Assembly (NCBI GenBank): GCA_900545365.1
Contig: UQYL01000032.1
Location: 1-15,044, forward strand
From: an uncultured Dialister sp.
GTDB lineage: Bacteria; Bacillota; Negativicutes; Veillonellales; Dialisteraceae
Length of the DNA stretch: 15,044 nt
Reading direction: 5' to 3'
Shown here: positions 6,804-14,323 of the stretch, in pieces
Layout of the letters: each line of letters starts with the position of its first letter
Numbering within the stretch: position 1 is the stretch's first letter
Translations under genes and position numbers: made by a program
Notes under the pieces: generated by a model
Database searches by the model: none
What the model saw: the letters and a program-made list of their open reading frames with translations, nothing else
Told to the model about the DNA's origin: nothing

Positions 6804-9349
6804 TATCTTCCCTCTTTTGCTTCCTGACTGAGCCGGAAAAGGATCTGCATCGCCTCGATGGGCGTCTTGCTCATGACGTCCATTTCCGCGAGTTCCGCGA
6901 TGATGGACGCGGCGAAGAGGCTTCCCCCGTCCGCGTCTGGCGCGGAAGCGGGCCGCTCCCGCGGAGCGCCGTCTTTTTCTTCCAGCTCTTTTAATATTTC
7001 TTCCGACCGGCGGAGGAGCGCTTCCGGCAGTCCCGCCAGCCGGGCTACGTGGATGCCGTAGCTCCGGTCCGCCGAGCCGGGCACGATGCGCCGGAGGAAG
7101 GTGATCTCTTTTCCCCGCTCCTTCACGGTGACAGTGTAATTTCTGATGTGCTCGCTCGCCGCTTCCATGTCCGAGAGCTCGTGGTAATGGGTCGCGAAGA
7201 GCGTGTACGCGTGGATCTTGCTGTCGATGTATTCCACCACGGCCCGGGCGATGCTCATGCCGTCGTAGGTGCTGGTGCCGCGGCCGATCTCGTCGAGCAG
7301 GACGAGGCTGTTTGCCGTGGCGTGACGGAGGATGTGGGACACTTCCTGCATTTCCACCATGAAGGTGCTCTGCCCCGTGGAAATGTCATCGGTCGCCCCG
7401 ACACGGGTGAAGATCCGGTCCACCGGCGTGATGACGGCGCTCTTCGCGGGGATGAAAGCGCCGGCCTGCGCCATGATGACGAGCACCGCCACCTGGCGCA
7501 TGTACGTGGATTTTCCCGCCATGTTCGGCCCGGTGATGATGAGGATCTCCTGCCGGCCGTGGTCGAGGTCGGTGTCATTGGGCACGAACATCTCCCGTTT
7601 CAGGGCATGCTCCACCATGGGATGACGCCCGTCTTTGATGGAAATGCCCCGGCCGCGGACGATTTCCGGCCTGACCCAGCGGTTTTTCACCGCCGCCCGG
7701 GCAAGGCTCGCCAGGCAGTCCGCTTCCGCCAGGGCCCGCGCCGTGCGCTGCATGTCGGCGATAGCCGGCCGGATGGCCTGCTTCACTTCCTGATAGATGC
7801 GGAGCTCCAGTTCTTCCGTCTTTTCTCTTGCCGAGAGCGCTTTGACTTCAAATTCTTTCAGTTCCGGCGTGATGTAGCGCTCCGCATTCGCCAGGGTCTG
7901 CTTCCGCGTGTAGTATGCCGGAATGGGGATCTTATTGGCGTGGGAGATCTCAAAATAGTAGCCGAAAACGTTGTTGAAGCCGATCTTCAGCTTGATGCCG
8001 GTCTTTTCTTTTTCCTTTTCTTCCAGGTCGGCGATCCACTGGCGGCTGTTTTCCGCGAGAGACCGCACTTCATCGAGCTCCGCGCTGTATCCGGAGCGGA
8101 TGTACTTCCCGTCCCGGATATTTCCCGTGCCGTTCTCATCCATGGACCGGTCGAGGAGGTCGTATATATCACCGTGCGTCCCCATCTGGGCGCAGAGCTT
8201 CCTCAGGAGCAGGGACTGCGCGCCGGAGAGGAGCGACTTGATCTCCGGCATGGCGCCGAGGGATGACTTGAGGGCGAGCAGGTCTTTCGGCGATGTGGTA
8301 TTCGCTTCGATGCGGCCGAGAATGCGCTCGAAGTCAAAAATGCGGGAGAGGAGCTTTTCCAGCCGTTCCAGTTCCATGGCGTGCCGCGTGAGCTCTTCCA
8401 CCGCGTCCTGCCTGAGGATGACCGCGTTCACATCAGTGAGGGGCCGCTCGAGCCACCGTTTCAGAAGGCGCGCTCCCATGGCGGTGCTAGTGTAGTCCAG
8501 CACTTCCAGAAGCGTTCCCCGGCGGCCGCCGTCGCGCATGTTTTTCGTGATCTCCAGATTGCGCAGCGTCTCTTCGGCAAGCGCCATGGCATGATCTTCC
8601 CTGAGAGGCGAAGCCATGCGGAGGGCCGGAGCGTCTCCTTTCATCACTTCCCGGAGGTACGCCGCCATGCCCCGGAAAGCCCGCGCCACCGTCGGGCCGA
8701 GTGCTTCCGCTTCCGCCGTGAGCACTCCTTCCCCTTCGCCGTTCCGCCGGGAAAGGAGGCATCCGCCGAGACGGGCCGCGCAGTACGATTCGAGGCGGAT
8801 GTACCATTCATCGGGCATGTCGCACACCGCTTCCGCCGGACTGTAGATGGAGAGCATGTCAAAGAAATCGCCGCTTTCTTTCTTCATATCCCACAGGCCC
8901 CACCAGCATTCTCCCGTGGAAATGTCCGCCATCACCGCGGCGAGGCTGTCCCCGTCCATGGCGAGGTAGACGAGGTAATTGTTCGATTTATCGGCGATGC
9001 TGTTCTCATAGAGGATCGTCCCCGGCGTGATGACGCGGATCACTTCCCGCTTCACCAGTCCTTTGGCCTTTTTCGGGTCCTCCATCTGCTCGCAGATCGC
9101 CACGCGGTACCCTTTCTGGATGAGGCGGTAAATATAGGTCTCCGCTGCGTGATACGGCACGCCGCACATGGGCGCCCGCCCGTCCGCGCCGGAAGGCCTG
9201 CCCGTGAGAGTGAGCTCCAGCTCTTTCGAGGCGGTCACCGCGTCGTCGAAGAACATTTCATAAAAATCACCGAGCCGGAAAAAGAGCAGCGCGTCAGGAT
9301 ATTTCGCCTTGATCGTGCTGTACTGATCCATGAGCGGCGTCTTTGCCAT
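6803..9349 (-). CDS. mutS: DNA mismatch repair protein MutS
   Basis: Mismatch-recognising ATPase that works as a dimer on newly replicated DNA with MutL, the next gene. The protein has 848 residues, full length for MutS1. Seen: the mismatch-wedge motif GDFYE (27-31), the connector and lever domains, the clamp region around 420-530, Walker A GPNMAGKST (607-615), STGQSTFMVEM (657-667), Walker B LVLLDEIGRGTSTYDG (682-697), and FATHYHEL (718-725). The C-terminal stretch (about 815-848) resembles the tail used for tetramer formation. The ATG has AGGAGAAT close upstream and lies 18 bases after the miaB stop. There is no endonuclease/Smr domain, so it is not MutS2. Confidence 0.98.
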   Translation of the reverse strand: MAKTPLMDQYSTIKAKYPDALLFFRLGDFYEMFFDDAVTASKELELTLTGRPSGADGRAPMCGVPYHAAETYIYRLIQKGYRVAICEQMEDPKKAKGLVKREVIRVITPGTILYENSIADKSNNYLVYLAMDGDSLAAVMADISTGECWWGLWDMKKESGDFFDMLSIYSPAEAVCDMPDEWYIRLESYCAARLGGCLLSRRNGEGEGVLTAEAEALGPTVARAFRGMAAYLREVMKGDAPALRMASPLREDHAMALAEETLRNLEITKNMRDGGRRGTLLEVLDYTSTAMGARLLKRWLERPLTDVNAVILRQDAVEELTRHAMELERLEKLLSRIFDFERILGRIEANTTSPKDLLALKSSLGAMPEIKSLLSGAQSLLLRKLCAQMGTHGDIYDLLDRSMDENGTGNIRDGKYIRSGYSAELDEVRSLAENSRQWIADLEEKEKEKTGIKLKIGFNNVFGYYFEISHANKIPIPAYYTRKQTLANAERYITPELKEFEVKALSAREKTEELELRIYQEVKQAIRPAIADMQRTARALAEADCLASLARAAVKNRWVRPEIVRGRGISIKDGRHPMVEHALKREMFVPNDTDLDHGRQEILIITGPNMAGKSTYMRQVAVLVIMAQAGAFIPAKSAVITPVDRIFTRVGATDDISTGQSTFMVEMQEVSHILRHATANSLVLLDEIGRGTSTYDGMSIARAVVEYIDSKIHAYTLFATHYHELSDMEAASEHIRNYTVTVKERGKEITFLRRIVPGSADRSYGIHVARLAGLPEALLRRSEEILKELEEKDGAPRERPASAPDADGGSLFAASIIAELAEMDVMSKTPIEAMQILFRLSQEAKEGR

Positions 9350-9367
9350 ACGATTCTCCTTTCCGCC

Positions 9368-10699
9368 TTACTTCCCGCGGACGAGGCTCCCCCGGAGCAC
9401 CCAGGTCTGGGCCTGTTCCACCAGCGCTTCCGCCGTATCTCCCACGGCGAGGCCTTCTTCTTTCGGGAAAATGATCATCTTATTGCCCGAAGTGCGCCCG
9501 TACCAGTGCGATTCGTCCTGTTTCGTCGGCCCTTCTATGATAATAGGATAGGTCTTCCCTTCCATTTCCTTATTCTTTTCAAGGCTGATGGCATTCTGCA
9601 CGTCCATCAGCTCCTGAAGGCGGCGCTTTTTCACATCGTCGGGGATCTGGTCTTCCATGCGCGCCGCCGGCGTTCCCTGGCGGGGGGAATAGATGAAGGT
9701 GTACGCCGAGTCGAACCGTGCTTCCCGGAGCAGACGGAGCGTCGCCTGATGCATCTCTTCCGTCTCTCCCGGAAATCCCGTGATGAGGTCTGTGGTCACG
9801 GCAATATCGGGCATGCGCTTCCGCACGTAGGCGAAGAGCTCCATAAAGCGGGCTTTGTCGTAGCCCCGGTTCATGCGGCGGAGCATTTCATCGTCGCCGT
9901 GCTGCACGGGAAGGTGCATGTGGCGCGCCACTTTCGGCGAATCCGCCATGGCGTCCACCATATCGAAGGTCATGTCTCTCGGATGAGACGTCATGTAGCG
10001 GATGCGCTCTATGCCGTCCACCTTGTCCAGCGCCCGGATGAGATCGGCGAAATCCGTGCCGTCCCGGAAATCGAGGCCGTAGGAATTGACATTCTGTCCG
10101 AGGAGGGTGATCTCCTTGTATCCTTCCGCGGCGAGCGTTTCCGCCTCGCGGCAGATGTCCTCCACAGTGCGGCTCGTCTGGCGTCCCCGCACGTAGGGCA
10201 CGATGCAGTAGGTACAGAATTTATTGCACCCCTGCATGATGGGCACCCAGGCGAAAACATGGCTCTTCCGGGCCGCGCGGAGCTCGCTGTAGTCCTTCAC
10301 CCGCTCCGGATTCATCTGCGTCCGCACCACGTGGGAGCGCTTTTCCAGTTCTTCCGTCACCACGTCCTTCAGGTCGTGGATGTGGTACGGGCCGAGGACG
10401 AAATCAATGATGGGCATGCGGGAGATGAGCTTCCCCTTATTTTCCTGCGCCATGCAGCCCATAACGCCCACGAGGAGGCCGGGATTCTTTTCCTTCACCC
10501 GCTTGATCTCGCCGATCTTTCCGTAGACCTTCTCCTCCGCGTTCTGCCGGATGCTGCACGTATTCAGGATGATGATATCCGCCTCGTCCATGTCCGCCGC
10601 TTCCGTGTATCCCAGCTCCGAAAGCTGGCCGTTGATGCGCTCCGTATCGGATTCGTTCATCTGGCAGCCGTATGTGATGGTGAAATATTTCCTGTCCAT
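9368..10699 (-). CDS. miaB: tRNA-2-methylthio-N6-dimethylallyladenosine synthase MiaB
   Basis: Radical-SAM methylthiotransferase that turns i6A37, made by MiaA from the same operon, into ms2i6A37. The protein has 443 residues. The N-terminal MTTase domain has the three cysteines of the auxiliary [4Fe-4S] cluster at Cys12 (YGCQMNESD), Cys48 (NTCSIR) and Cys82 (GCMAQ). The radical-SAM cluster is Cys158-x3-Cys162-x2-Cys165 (CNKFCTYC), and a TRAM-like RNA-binding domain closes the protein (about 375-443). YGCQMNESD is typical of MiaB rather than MtaB or RimO. I chose ATG 10699 because AGGAGAACTT lies directly upstream and MiaB proteins start here; 11 more codons are open upstream. It is first in the operon and has a Fur-type box in its leader. 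Confidence 0.97.
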   Translation of the reverse strand: MDRKYFTITYGCQMNESDTERINGQLSELGYTEAADMDEADIIILNTCSIRQNAEEKVYGKIGEIKRVKEKNPGLLVGVMGCMAQENKGKLISRMPIIDFVLGPYHIHDLKDVVTEELEKRSHVVRTQMNPERVKDYSELRAARKSHVFAWVPIMQGCNKFCTYCIVPYVRGRQTSRTVEDICREAETLAAEGYKEITLLGQNVNSYGLDFRDGTDFADLIRALDKVDGIERIRYMTSHPRDMTFDMVDAMADSPKVARHMHLPVQHGDDEMLRRMNRGYDKARFMELFAYVRKRMPDIAVTTDLITGFPGETEEMHQATLRLLREARFDSAYTFIYSPRQGTPAARMEDQIPDDVKKRRLQELMDVQNAISLEKNKEMEGKTYPIIIEGPTKQDESHWYGRTSGNKMIIFPKEEGLAVGDTAEALVEQAQTWVLRGSLVRGK

Positions 10700-10716
10700 A
10701 AGTTCTCCTGTCTCTG

Positions 10717-10731
10717 TGAAAATCATTATCA
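10717..10731. promoter_or_regulatory. Fur-type operator upstream of miaB
   Basis: On the minus strand the 15 bases read TGATAATGATTTTCA, matching the 7-1-7 Fur consensus TGATAATNATTATCA at 14 of 15 positions. It ends 17 bases before the miaB ATG and overlaps a -10-like TATGAT (10728-10733), a good place for repression. PerR and Zur boxes are related; the TGA/TCA ends favour Fur. The AT-rich context raises the chance-match risk. Confidence 0.55.
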
Positions 10732-10741
10732 TATTATTTTA
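10728..10741 (-). promoter_or_regulatory. Candidate -10 region for the miaB operon
   Basis: The minus strand holds overlapping -10-like hexamers, TAAAAT (10736-10741) and TATGAT (10728-10733), 28-42 bases before the miaB ATG. No convincing -35 is seen; the upstream bases belong to the terminator of the preceding gene. The choice of start point is open. Confidence 0.35.
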
Positions 10742-10765
10742 CCATACCGGCCTGGGGAAGGCGCG

Positions 10766-10789
10766 AAAAAACCGCGCCTGAAAGCGCGG
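10766..10789 (-). terminator. Terminator after the enolase-superfamily gene
   Basis: The minus strand has a perfect 6-base G/C stem CCGCGC-TTTCAG-GCGCGG followed by six T, 15 bases after the gene's stop. It separates that gene from the miaB operon. Confidence 0.88.
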
Positions 10790-10804
10790 CTCCTTCTGAA
10801 ATTT

Positions 10805-11917
10805 TTACCGGAATATCCAGTGTCCCGCCGCCATGCGGTCCACCGCTTTTTCATCCACATTGTATTCGATGCCGTTTTCTTCGTCCGGCACGATGATGGT
10901 GCACCGGTCGGTGATATCCACCATGGGGTCCGTCACGTCTTCTTCGAAGTACCGGCTCGCCGCCGCCACGTCGTGGGCGAGCTCCGTGAATCCCGGAAGG
11001 CTCGCGAAGGACACATTCTGCGCGCGGCCGATGCCCAGCTCCGTCATGCCGCCGCACCACACGGGGATGCCGTGCTCCCGGCAGAGGTCGTGGATGCGCT
11101 TGCCCTCGTAGATGCCGCCGCACCGGCTCGATTTGATATTGATGACTTTGCAGCTCCCCAGACGGATCGCCGCTTCCGCCGCTTCATAGGAGACGATGCT
11201 CTCATCGAGGCAGATCGGCGTCGAGATGGCTTTCTGGAGCATCGCGTGGTCTACGATGTCCTCTTCGCCGAGCGGCTGCTCGATGTACTGCAGCTGGTAT
11301 TCATCCATGGCGCGGAAAAGGTCGATGTCCGCCAGAGTATAGGCGGAGTTCGCGTCCACCGTGAGCGTGATGTCGCCGAATTCTCTCCGGATGGCTTTCA
11401 CCACTTCGATGTCCTTTCCCGGATGGATCTTGATCTTCGTGCGGTGATAGCCGAGAGAGAGATAGTGATCGATCTCGCGGAAGAGCACGTTGATATCCTT
11501 CTCGATGCCGAGAGACACGCCCACGCGGATCTCTTTCTGCGTCCCGCCGAGGAGCGTCTTCAGGGATTTCCCCGTGCGCTGGCGCAGGAGATCCCAGAGG
11601 GCGTTCTCCACCGCCGCCTTCGCGAGGCGGTTCCCGCGGATATATTCGAAACTCTTCATGAAGGCTTCCGGTCCTTCCACTTCCTGATGAAGGATCTTCG
11701 GGATAATCACGTCTTTCAGGATATGGAGCACCGTGCCGTTGTCTTCGGGATTATAAAAAGGTCCGTAAAACGCTTTGCACTCGCCCCATCCCACGAGCCC
11801 TTCGGAATAGATTTTCACCAGCAGGGCATCCCTGTTTTCAAAACGGGTGAAGCTCGTCTGGAAAGGATGGCGGAAAGGGTTCAGCACCCGGATGATATCT
11901 ACGCGGTCAATTCTCAT
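10805..11917 (-). CDS. Enolase-superfamily enzyme: o-succinylbenzoate synthase (MenC) / N-acylamino acid racemase
   Basis: The protein has 370 residues and a full enolase-superfamily layout: an N-terminal capping domain (GWGECKAF, 43-50) and a barrel with the KxK pair Lys161/Lys163 (TKIKIHPGKD), metal ligands Asp188 (VDANSAY), Glu213 (IEQPL) and Asp238 (CLDES), and the opposite base Lys262 (NIKSSR). WCGGMTELGIGRAQN (287-301) is typical of the MenC/NSAR branch. Members dehydrate SHCHC to o-succinylbenzoate in menaquinone synthesis, racemise N-acylamino acids, or do both. No other men gene is in view, so I give no symbol. It has its own promoter (TTGGCG/TATAAT), an AGGAGG site 6 bases before the ATG, and its own terminator, so it is a single-gene unit lying downstream of the YjiGH-like pair. 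Confidence 0.88.
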   Translation of the reverse strand: MRIDRVDIIRVLNPFRHPFQTSFTRFENRDALLVKIYSEGLVGWGECKAFYGPFYNPEDNGTVLHILKDVIIPKILHQEVEGPEAFMKSFEYIRGNRLAKAAVENALWDLLRQRTGKSLKTLLGGTQKEIRVGVSLGIEKDINVLFREIDHYLSLGYHRTKIKIHPGKDIEVVKAIRREFGDITLTVDANSAYTLADIDLFRAMDEYQLQYIEQPLGEEDIVDHAMLQKAISTPICLDESIVSYEAAEAAIRLGSCKVINIKSSRCGGIYEGKRIHDLCREHGIPVWCGGMTELGIGRAQNVSFASLPGFTELAHDVAAASRYFEEDVTDPMVDITDRCTIIVPDEENGIEYNVDEKAVDRMAAGHWIFR

Positions 11918-11946
11918 AAAGCACCTCCTGCATGCCTGTTTTTCTT

Positions 11947-11976
11947 ATTATATGCAATAAAAAAGCTCTCCGCCAA
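11947..11976 (-). promoter_or_regulatory. Promoter of the MenC/NSAR-like gene
   Basis: The minus strand has -35 TTGGCG (11971-11976), an 18-base spacer and a perfect -10 TATAAT (11947-11952). The -35 lies inside the terminator hairpin of the preceding gene. The predicted start is near 11940, about 23 bases before the ATG. Confidence 0.55.
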
Positions 11977-11984
11977 GGGAGAGC
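11959..11984 (-). terminator. Terminator after the YjiGH-like pair
   Basis: The minus strand has a perfect 7-base stem GCTCTCC-CTTGGC-GGAGAGC followed by six T, 7 bases after the stop of the YjiH-like gene. Confidence 0.85.
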
Positions 11985-11991
11985 CGAAAAT

Positions 11992-12636
11992 TTACGCGTC
12001 TTCGGGGTGCTTTTTATGGTAATAGACGAGGTAGGCCCGAACGATGTTCGCGCCTATGAATTTCACCAAAATGATGAGAGCGATGATGACGCCCACCGGG
12101 AGGAGCGAAATGGGCAGAAGCGCCGCCCCGCTGCCGATGGTATTCGTGATGGGCGCCGAACCGGCGTACTGGTACGCCGCGAAGATGGTGCGGTGGTCAT
12201 CGGAAATGATCTTTTCCTCCGCCATGTTCCTCGTCATGAAAGCCGCCACATCGGAAGACGTGAAGCTCGATACGAAAGCCAGCCCGATCACGCCGGGCAC
12301 GCCGAGAATGACCCGGAAAAGCGGCCGGAAGAGCTTCCCCGCCGCGTTGAGCGCACCCATATGCTGGCACACCTCGATGAGGCCCTGCGCCACCATGAGC
12401 GTGGGCACCATGGTGAGCGCGATGAGAAAGGCTTCTTTCGCGCCGGAACCGCCCGTCCCGAGAATGCTGATCTTCGCTCCTTCCGCATGGCCGAAGCTGC
12501 CCAGCATGGCGGACAGGTCAAAAGCGCGGAGGAAATTGTCCTGATGCGCAAAAATGCCGGAAAAACACACGATGAGGAACGCCAGCGACAGCCAGCCCTT
12601 CCACGTGACTTTCAGCTCTTTTTCTTCCTGTTTCAT
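11992..12636 (-). CDS. YjiH-like nucleoside-recognition (Gate) membrane protein
   Basis: Integral inner-membrane protein of 214 residues, probable transport partner of the gene before it. Hydrophobic segments lie near residues 12-30, 68-92, 106-131 and 160-195. SFTSSDVAAFMTRN and APITNTIGSGAALLPI, rich in Ser/Thr/Gly, resemble the Gate domain shared by nucleoside transporters and the SpmA/SpmB family. A tandem small/large pair like E. coli YjiG-YjiH is the best match in layout; the E. coli pair sits near an isoaspartyl dipeptidase gene (recalled knowledge). The ATG has GAGGAGG 5 bases upstream and starts 10 bases after the neighbour's stop. Spore maturation is an unlikely role in a Negativicute with no spore gene in view. 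Substrate unknown. Confidence 0.75.
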   Translation of the reverse strand: MKQEEKELKVTWKGWLSLAFLIVCFSGIFAHQDNFLRAFDLSAMLGSFGHAEGAKISILGTGGSGAKEAFLIALTMVPTLMVAQGLIEVCQHMGALNAAGKLFRPLFRVILGVPGVIGLAFVSSFTSSDVAAFMTRNMAEEKIISDDHRTIFAAYQYAGSAPITNTIGSGAALLPISLLPVGVIIALIILVKFIGANIVRAYLVYYHKKHPEDA

Positions 12637-12646
12637 GGCGTCCTCC

Positions 12647-13144
12647 TCACAGGTACAGCGCGAGCACGGCTCGCGTCAGCAGCATGACGATCACCGCGTC
12701 CACGACGGGCATCGCCAGCAGCACCGGATAATACAGCGCCCGCACGCGGCACACCAGCACGATCCGCGCGAAATGGCCGATGAGCGTTCCCATGGTGATG
12801 CACGCCGGAAAAAGGATCGTCGCCTGCTCCGCCGTGAGGATGCCCTGCGCGTACATGGAAGCCGCCGTGGCCGCGCCGGCAGCCTTCGCGAAGAACGCCG
12901 CCAGGAGCGCCACCGACGCCTCTCCGGGGAGCCCGAAGACCGCCATCACCGGCGAGAGGAGCGTCCCGATGAGCGGCATCACGCCGGCGATCTTCAGCAC
13001 CTCCACCAGGACATAGGCCATGACCATCGCCGGAGCGATGACCTCCAGCGTAATGAAAAGGCCCTTTTTCGCGCCGAGGAGAAAATACTCCGGCAGAGAC
13101 AATTCTTTTTCTTCTTTTTCTTCTTTTTCTTCTTTTTCTTCCAT
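12647..13144 (-). CDS. YjiG-like (SpmB-type) Gate-domain membrane protein with a Glu/Lys repeat N-terminus
   Basis: Membrane protein of 165 residues. After a short charged tail of EEK repeats (residues 2-14), hydrophobic stretches follow at about 27-53, 68-94, 98-122 and 136-163. FGLPGEASVALLAAFFAKAAGAATAAS is typical of the YjiG/SpmB family, as I recall it from E. coli YjiG (LWGLPGEAATVLLAA). Start ATG 13144 is fixed by AGGAGG 8 bases upstream; the open frame reaches 13201, but no ribosome site supports that start. It is the first gene of a two-gene unit with the YjiH-like protein. The two halves probably pair in the membrane (inference). The EEK tail is coded by a perfect 9-base tandem repeat, so its length may vary between strains. 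Confidence 0.8.
   Translation of the reverse strand: MEEKEEKEEKEEKELSLPEYFLLGAKKGLFITLEVIAPAMVMAYVLVEVLKIAGVMPLIGTLLSPVMAVFGLPGEASVALLAAFFAKAAGAATAASMYAQGILTAEQATILFPACITMGTLIGHFARIVLVCRVRALYYPVLLAMPVVDAVIVMLLTRAVLALYL
13103..13141. repeat. Perfect 9-base tandem repeat inside the YjiG-like gene
   Basis: Four identical TTCTTTTTC units (13103-13138) plus a partial TTC, read on plus. On the coding strand they give GAA and AAA codons for the EEK tail. The 9-base unit keeps the frame whatever the copy number, so slippage would lengthen or shorten the tail, not switch the gene off. Confidence 0.85.
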
Positions 13145-13171
13145 ACTTCCATCCTCCTTTGCTTTTTGCCC

Positions 13172-13177
13172 ATTATA
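13172..13177 (-). promoter_or_regulatory. -10 box for the YjiGH-like pair
   Basis: Perfect TATAAT on minus, 27 bases before the YjiG-like ATG and followed by its AGGAGG site. The -35 region is poor (TGTACC-like, 17-18 bases up). Confidence 0.45.
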
Positions 13178-13223
13178 TCCGAAAACGGGATAGAGGTACA
13201 CTTTTTTTATTTTTGTTTTCCCG

Positions 13224-13254
13224 AAAAAAATACCCGCTCTCCCGGAGGAAGCGG
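13224..13254 (-). terminator. Possible second terminator downstream of the CorA-like gene
   Basis: Minus-strand CCGCT...AGCGG arms (13250-13254 and 13234-13238) enclose a short, imperfect inner stem. GTA and then seven T follow. It lies 27 bases beyond the main terminator, so it would act as a backup. Confidence 0.4.
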
Positions 13255-13280
13255 ACAGTCTCCCAAAAGATTTTCAAAAC

Positions 13281-13305
13281 AAAAAGATCCCCGTTTTCCG
13301 GGGAT
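13281..13305 (-). terminator. Terminator after the CorA-like gene
   Basis: Perfect 7-base stem ATCCCCG/CGGGGAT with a 5-base loop, then CTTTTTG on minus. It starts 3 bases after the TAA. Confidence 0.8.
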
Positions 13306-13308
13306 ACC

Positions 13309-14259
13309 TTACAGCATGTCTTTTTTCCAGAGCGCAAAGGCCGCCACGACGGTAATGGCCACGCCCAGAAGGACGAGAACGAAAAATCCGTAGGGACTGC
13401 CCGCCATGGGCACGGCCACATTGACGCCCCACAGGCTGTACACGAGGGTGGGCACGGCGAGAAGGATCGTCATGGACGTGAGAAATTTCATGATCTGCGA
13501 CAGGCGGTTCGAGATGATGGAGGAGAAGGAATTCATCATGGACGTGATGATGCGCGTGTAGATCTCCACCATTTCCAGTGCCTGCTTATTTTCGATGATC
13601 ACGTCTTCCAGCAGGTCTTCGTCTTCTTCATACATCTTGAGAAGGGAATTCATATTGCTCGTGCGCAGGCGGAGGAGGCGCTCCATGACGTTTTCATTGG
13701 CGTGAAGGGCGAAATTGAAGTACGTCAGAGATTTTTGCAGCCCCAGCATACGGAAGAGCTCTTTATTCTGCATGGACCGGCGCACCTGGTCTTCGATAAG
13801 GTCGGTCTTCTTGTAGATCTGCTGCAGGAAGTACAGAAAGGAAGACGAAGCGGTGGACAGGATCTGGAAAAGGAAACGCGTCTTTTTATAGGTGTGGAAG
13901 GACGCCGCCGTGCCGTTGAGAAATTTGTCAATCACCGCGCTCTCTTCAAGGCACACCGTGATGAAGTACTTTCTTGTGATGAAAATGCCCAGAGGCAGGG
14001 CATCGTATTCATCCTGCTCGAGGACGACAGGCGTATTCACGACGACAAAGATGTAATCATCTTCCAGTTCCACGTGAGACCGTTCTTCCCGGTCGAGGGC
14101 GGTGCGGAGGACGTCTTCCGGAATGCCGGAAATCTTGACGAGAGCGGCGATGTCCTCGTCGGTGGCGGGGGCGCAGTTGATCCACGAGCCTTTTTCCGCC
14201 ATGTCCAGCGGGATCTCACAGAGCACGTTGTTTTCATCGTGTTTGTAGGCTTTCAGCAC
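13309..14259 (-). CDS. CorA-family magnesium/divalent cation channel with GVN signature
   Basis: Predicted homopentameric inner-membrane channel for Mg2+ or other divalent ions. The protein has 316 residues, the normal length. It has a large cytoplasmic alpha/beta domain (1-150), a long helical funnel (150-257) and two C-terminal membrane helices (about 258-277 and 290-311) joined by a short outer loop, ending in the basic tail WKKDML. The conserved GMN at the end of helix 1 reads GVN here (278-280, SLWGVNVAVP), with no Tyr before it; this may alter ion selection or gating. Start is GTG 14259: AAAGGGGG lies 7 bases upstream and no better codon exists. It is transcribed alone from a strong promoter with a leader hairpin and has its own terminators. 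ZntB-like efflux proteins share the fold, so the ion is inference. Confidence 0.88.
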   Translation of the reverse strand: MLKAYKHDENNVLCEIPLDMAEKGSWINCAPATDEDIAALVKISGIPEDVLRTALDREERSHVELEDDYIFVVVNTPVVLEQDEYDALPLGIFITRKYFITVCLEESAVIDKFLNGTAASFHTYKKTRFLFQILSTASSSFLYFLQQIYKKTDLIEDQVRRSMQNKELFRMLGLQKSLTYFNFALHANENVMERLLRLRTSNMNSLLKMYEEDEDLLEDVIIENKQALEMVEIYTRIITSMMNSFSSIISNRLSQIMKFLTSMTILLAVPTLVYSLWGVNVAVPMAGSPYGFFVLVLLGVAITVVAAFALWKKDML

Positions 14260-14286
14260 AGTGTTTCCCCCTTTCCGCGCAAAGAA

Positions 14287-14305
14287 CCGCAGGGGACTCC
14301 TGCGG
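14287..14305 (-). promoter_or_regulatory. Hairpin in the leader of the CorA-like gene
   Basis: Perfect 7-base stem CCGCAGG/CCTGCGG with a 5-base loop, inside the roughly 58-base leader and 27 bases before the GTG. No T run follows, so it is not a simple terminator. It could affect mRNA stability or access to the ribosome site. Confidence 0.5.
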
Positions 14306-14323
14306 ATTCCGTTTCATACGTTT

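Noticed and set aside
9368..10699. MtaB or RimO rather than MiaB
   Set aside because: YGCQMNESD, NTCSIRQNAEEKVYG and the operon with miaA are specific to MiaB.
8381..12022. A very long plus-strand open frame (over 1200 codons) opposite mutS, miaB and the MenC-like gene
   Set aside because: It mirrors GC-rich coding sequence on minus, reads as His/Arg-rich sequence without domains, and crosses two terminators and a promoter of the real genes.
11992..13144. Spore maturation proteins SpmA/SpmB
   Set aside because: The family resemblance is real, but the YjiG/YjiH layout fits better and nothing else in view suggests sporulation.
12554..13393. Plus-strand frame with a long run of Phe
   Set aside because: The Phe run is the reverse reading of the EEK-coding repeat in the YjiG-like gene.
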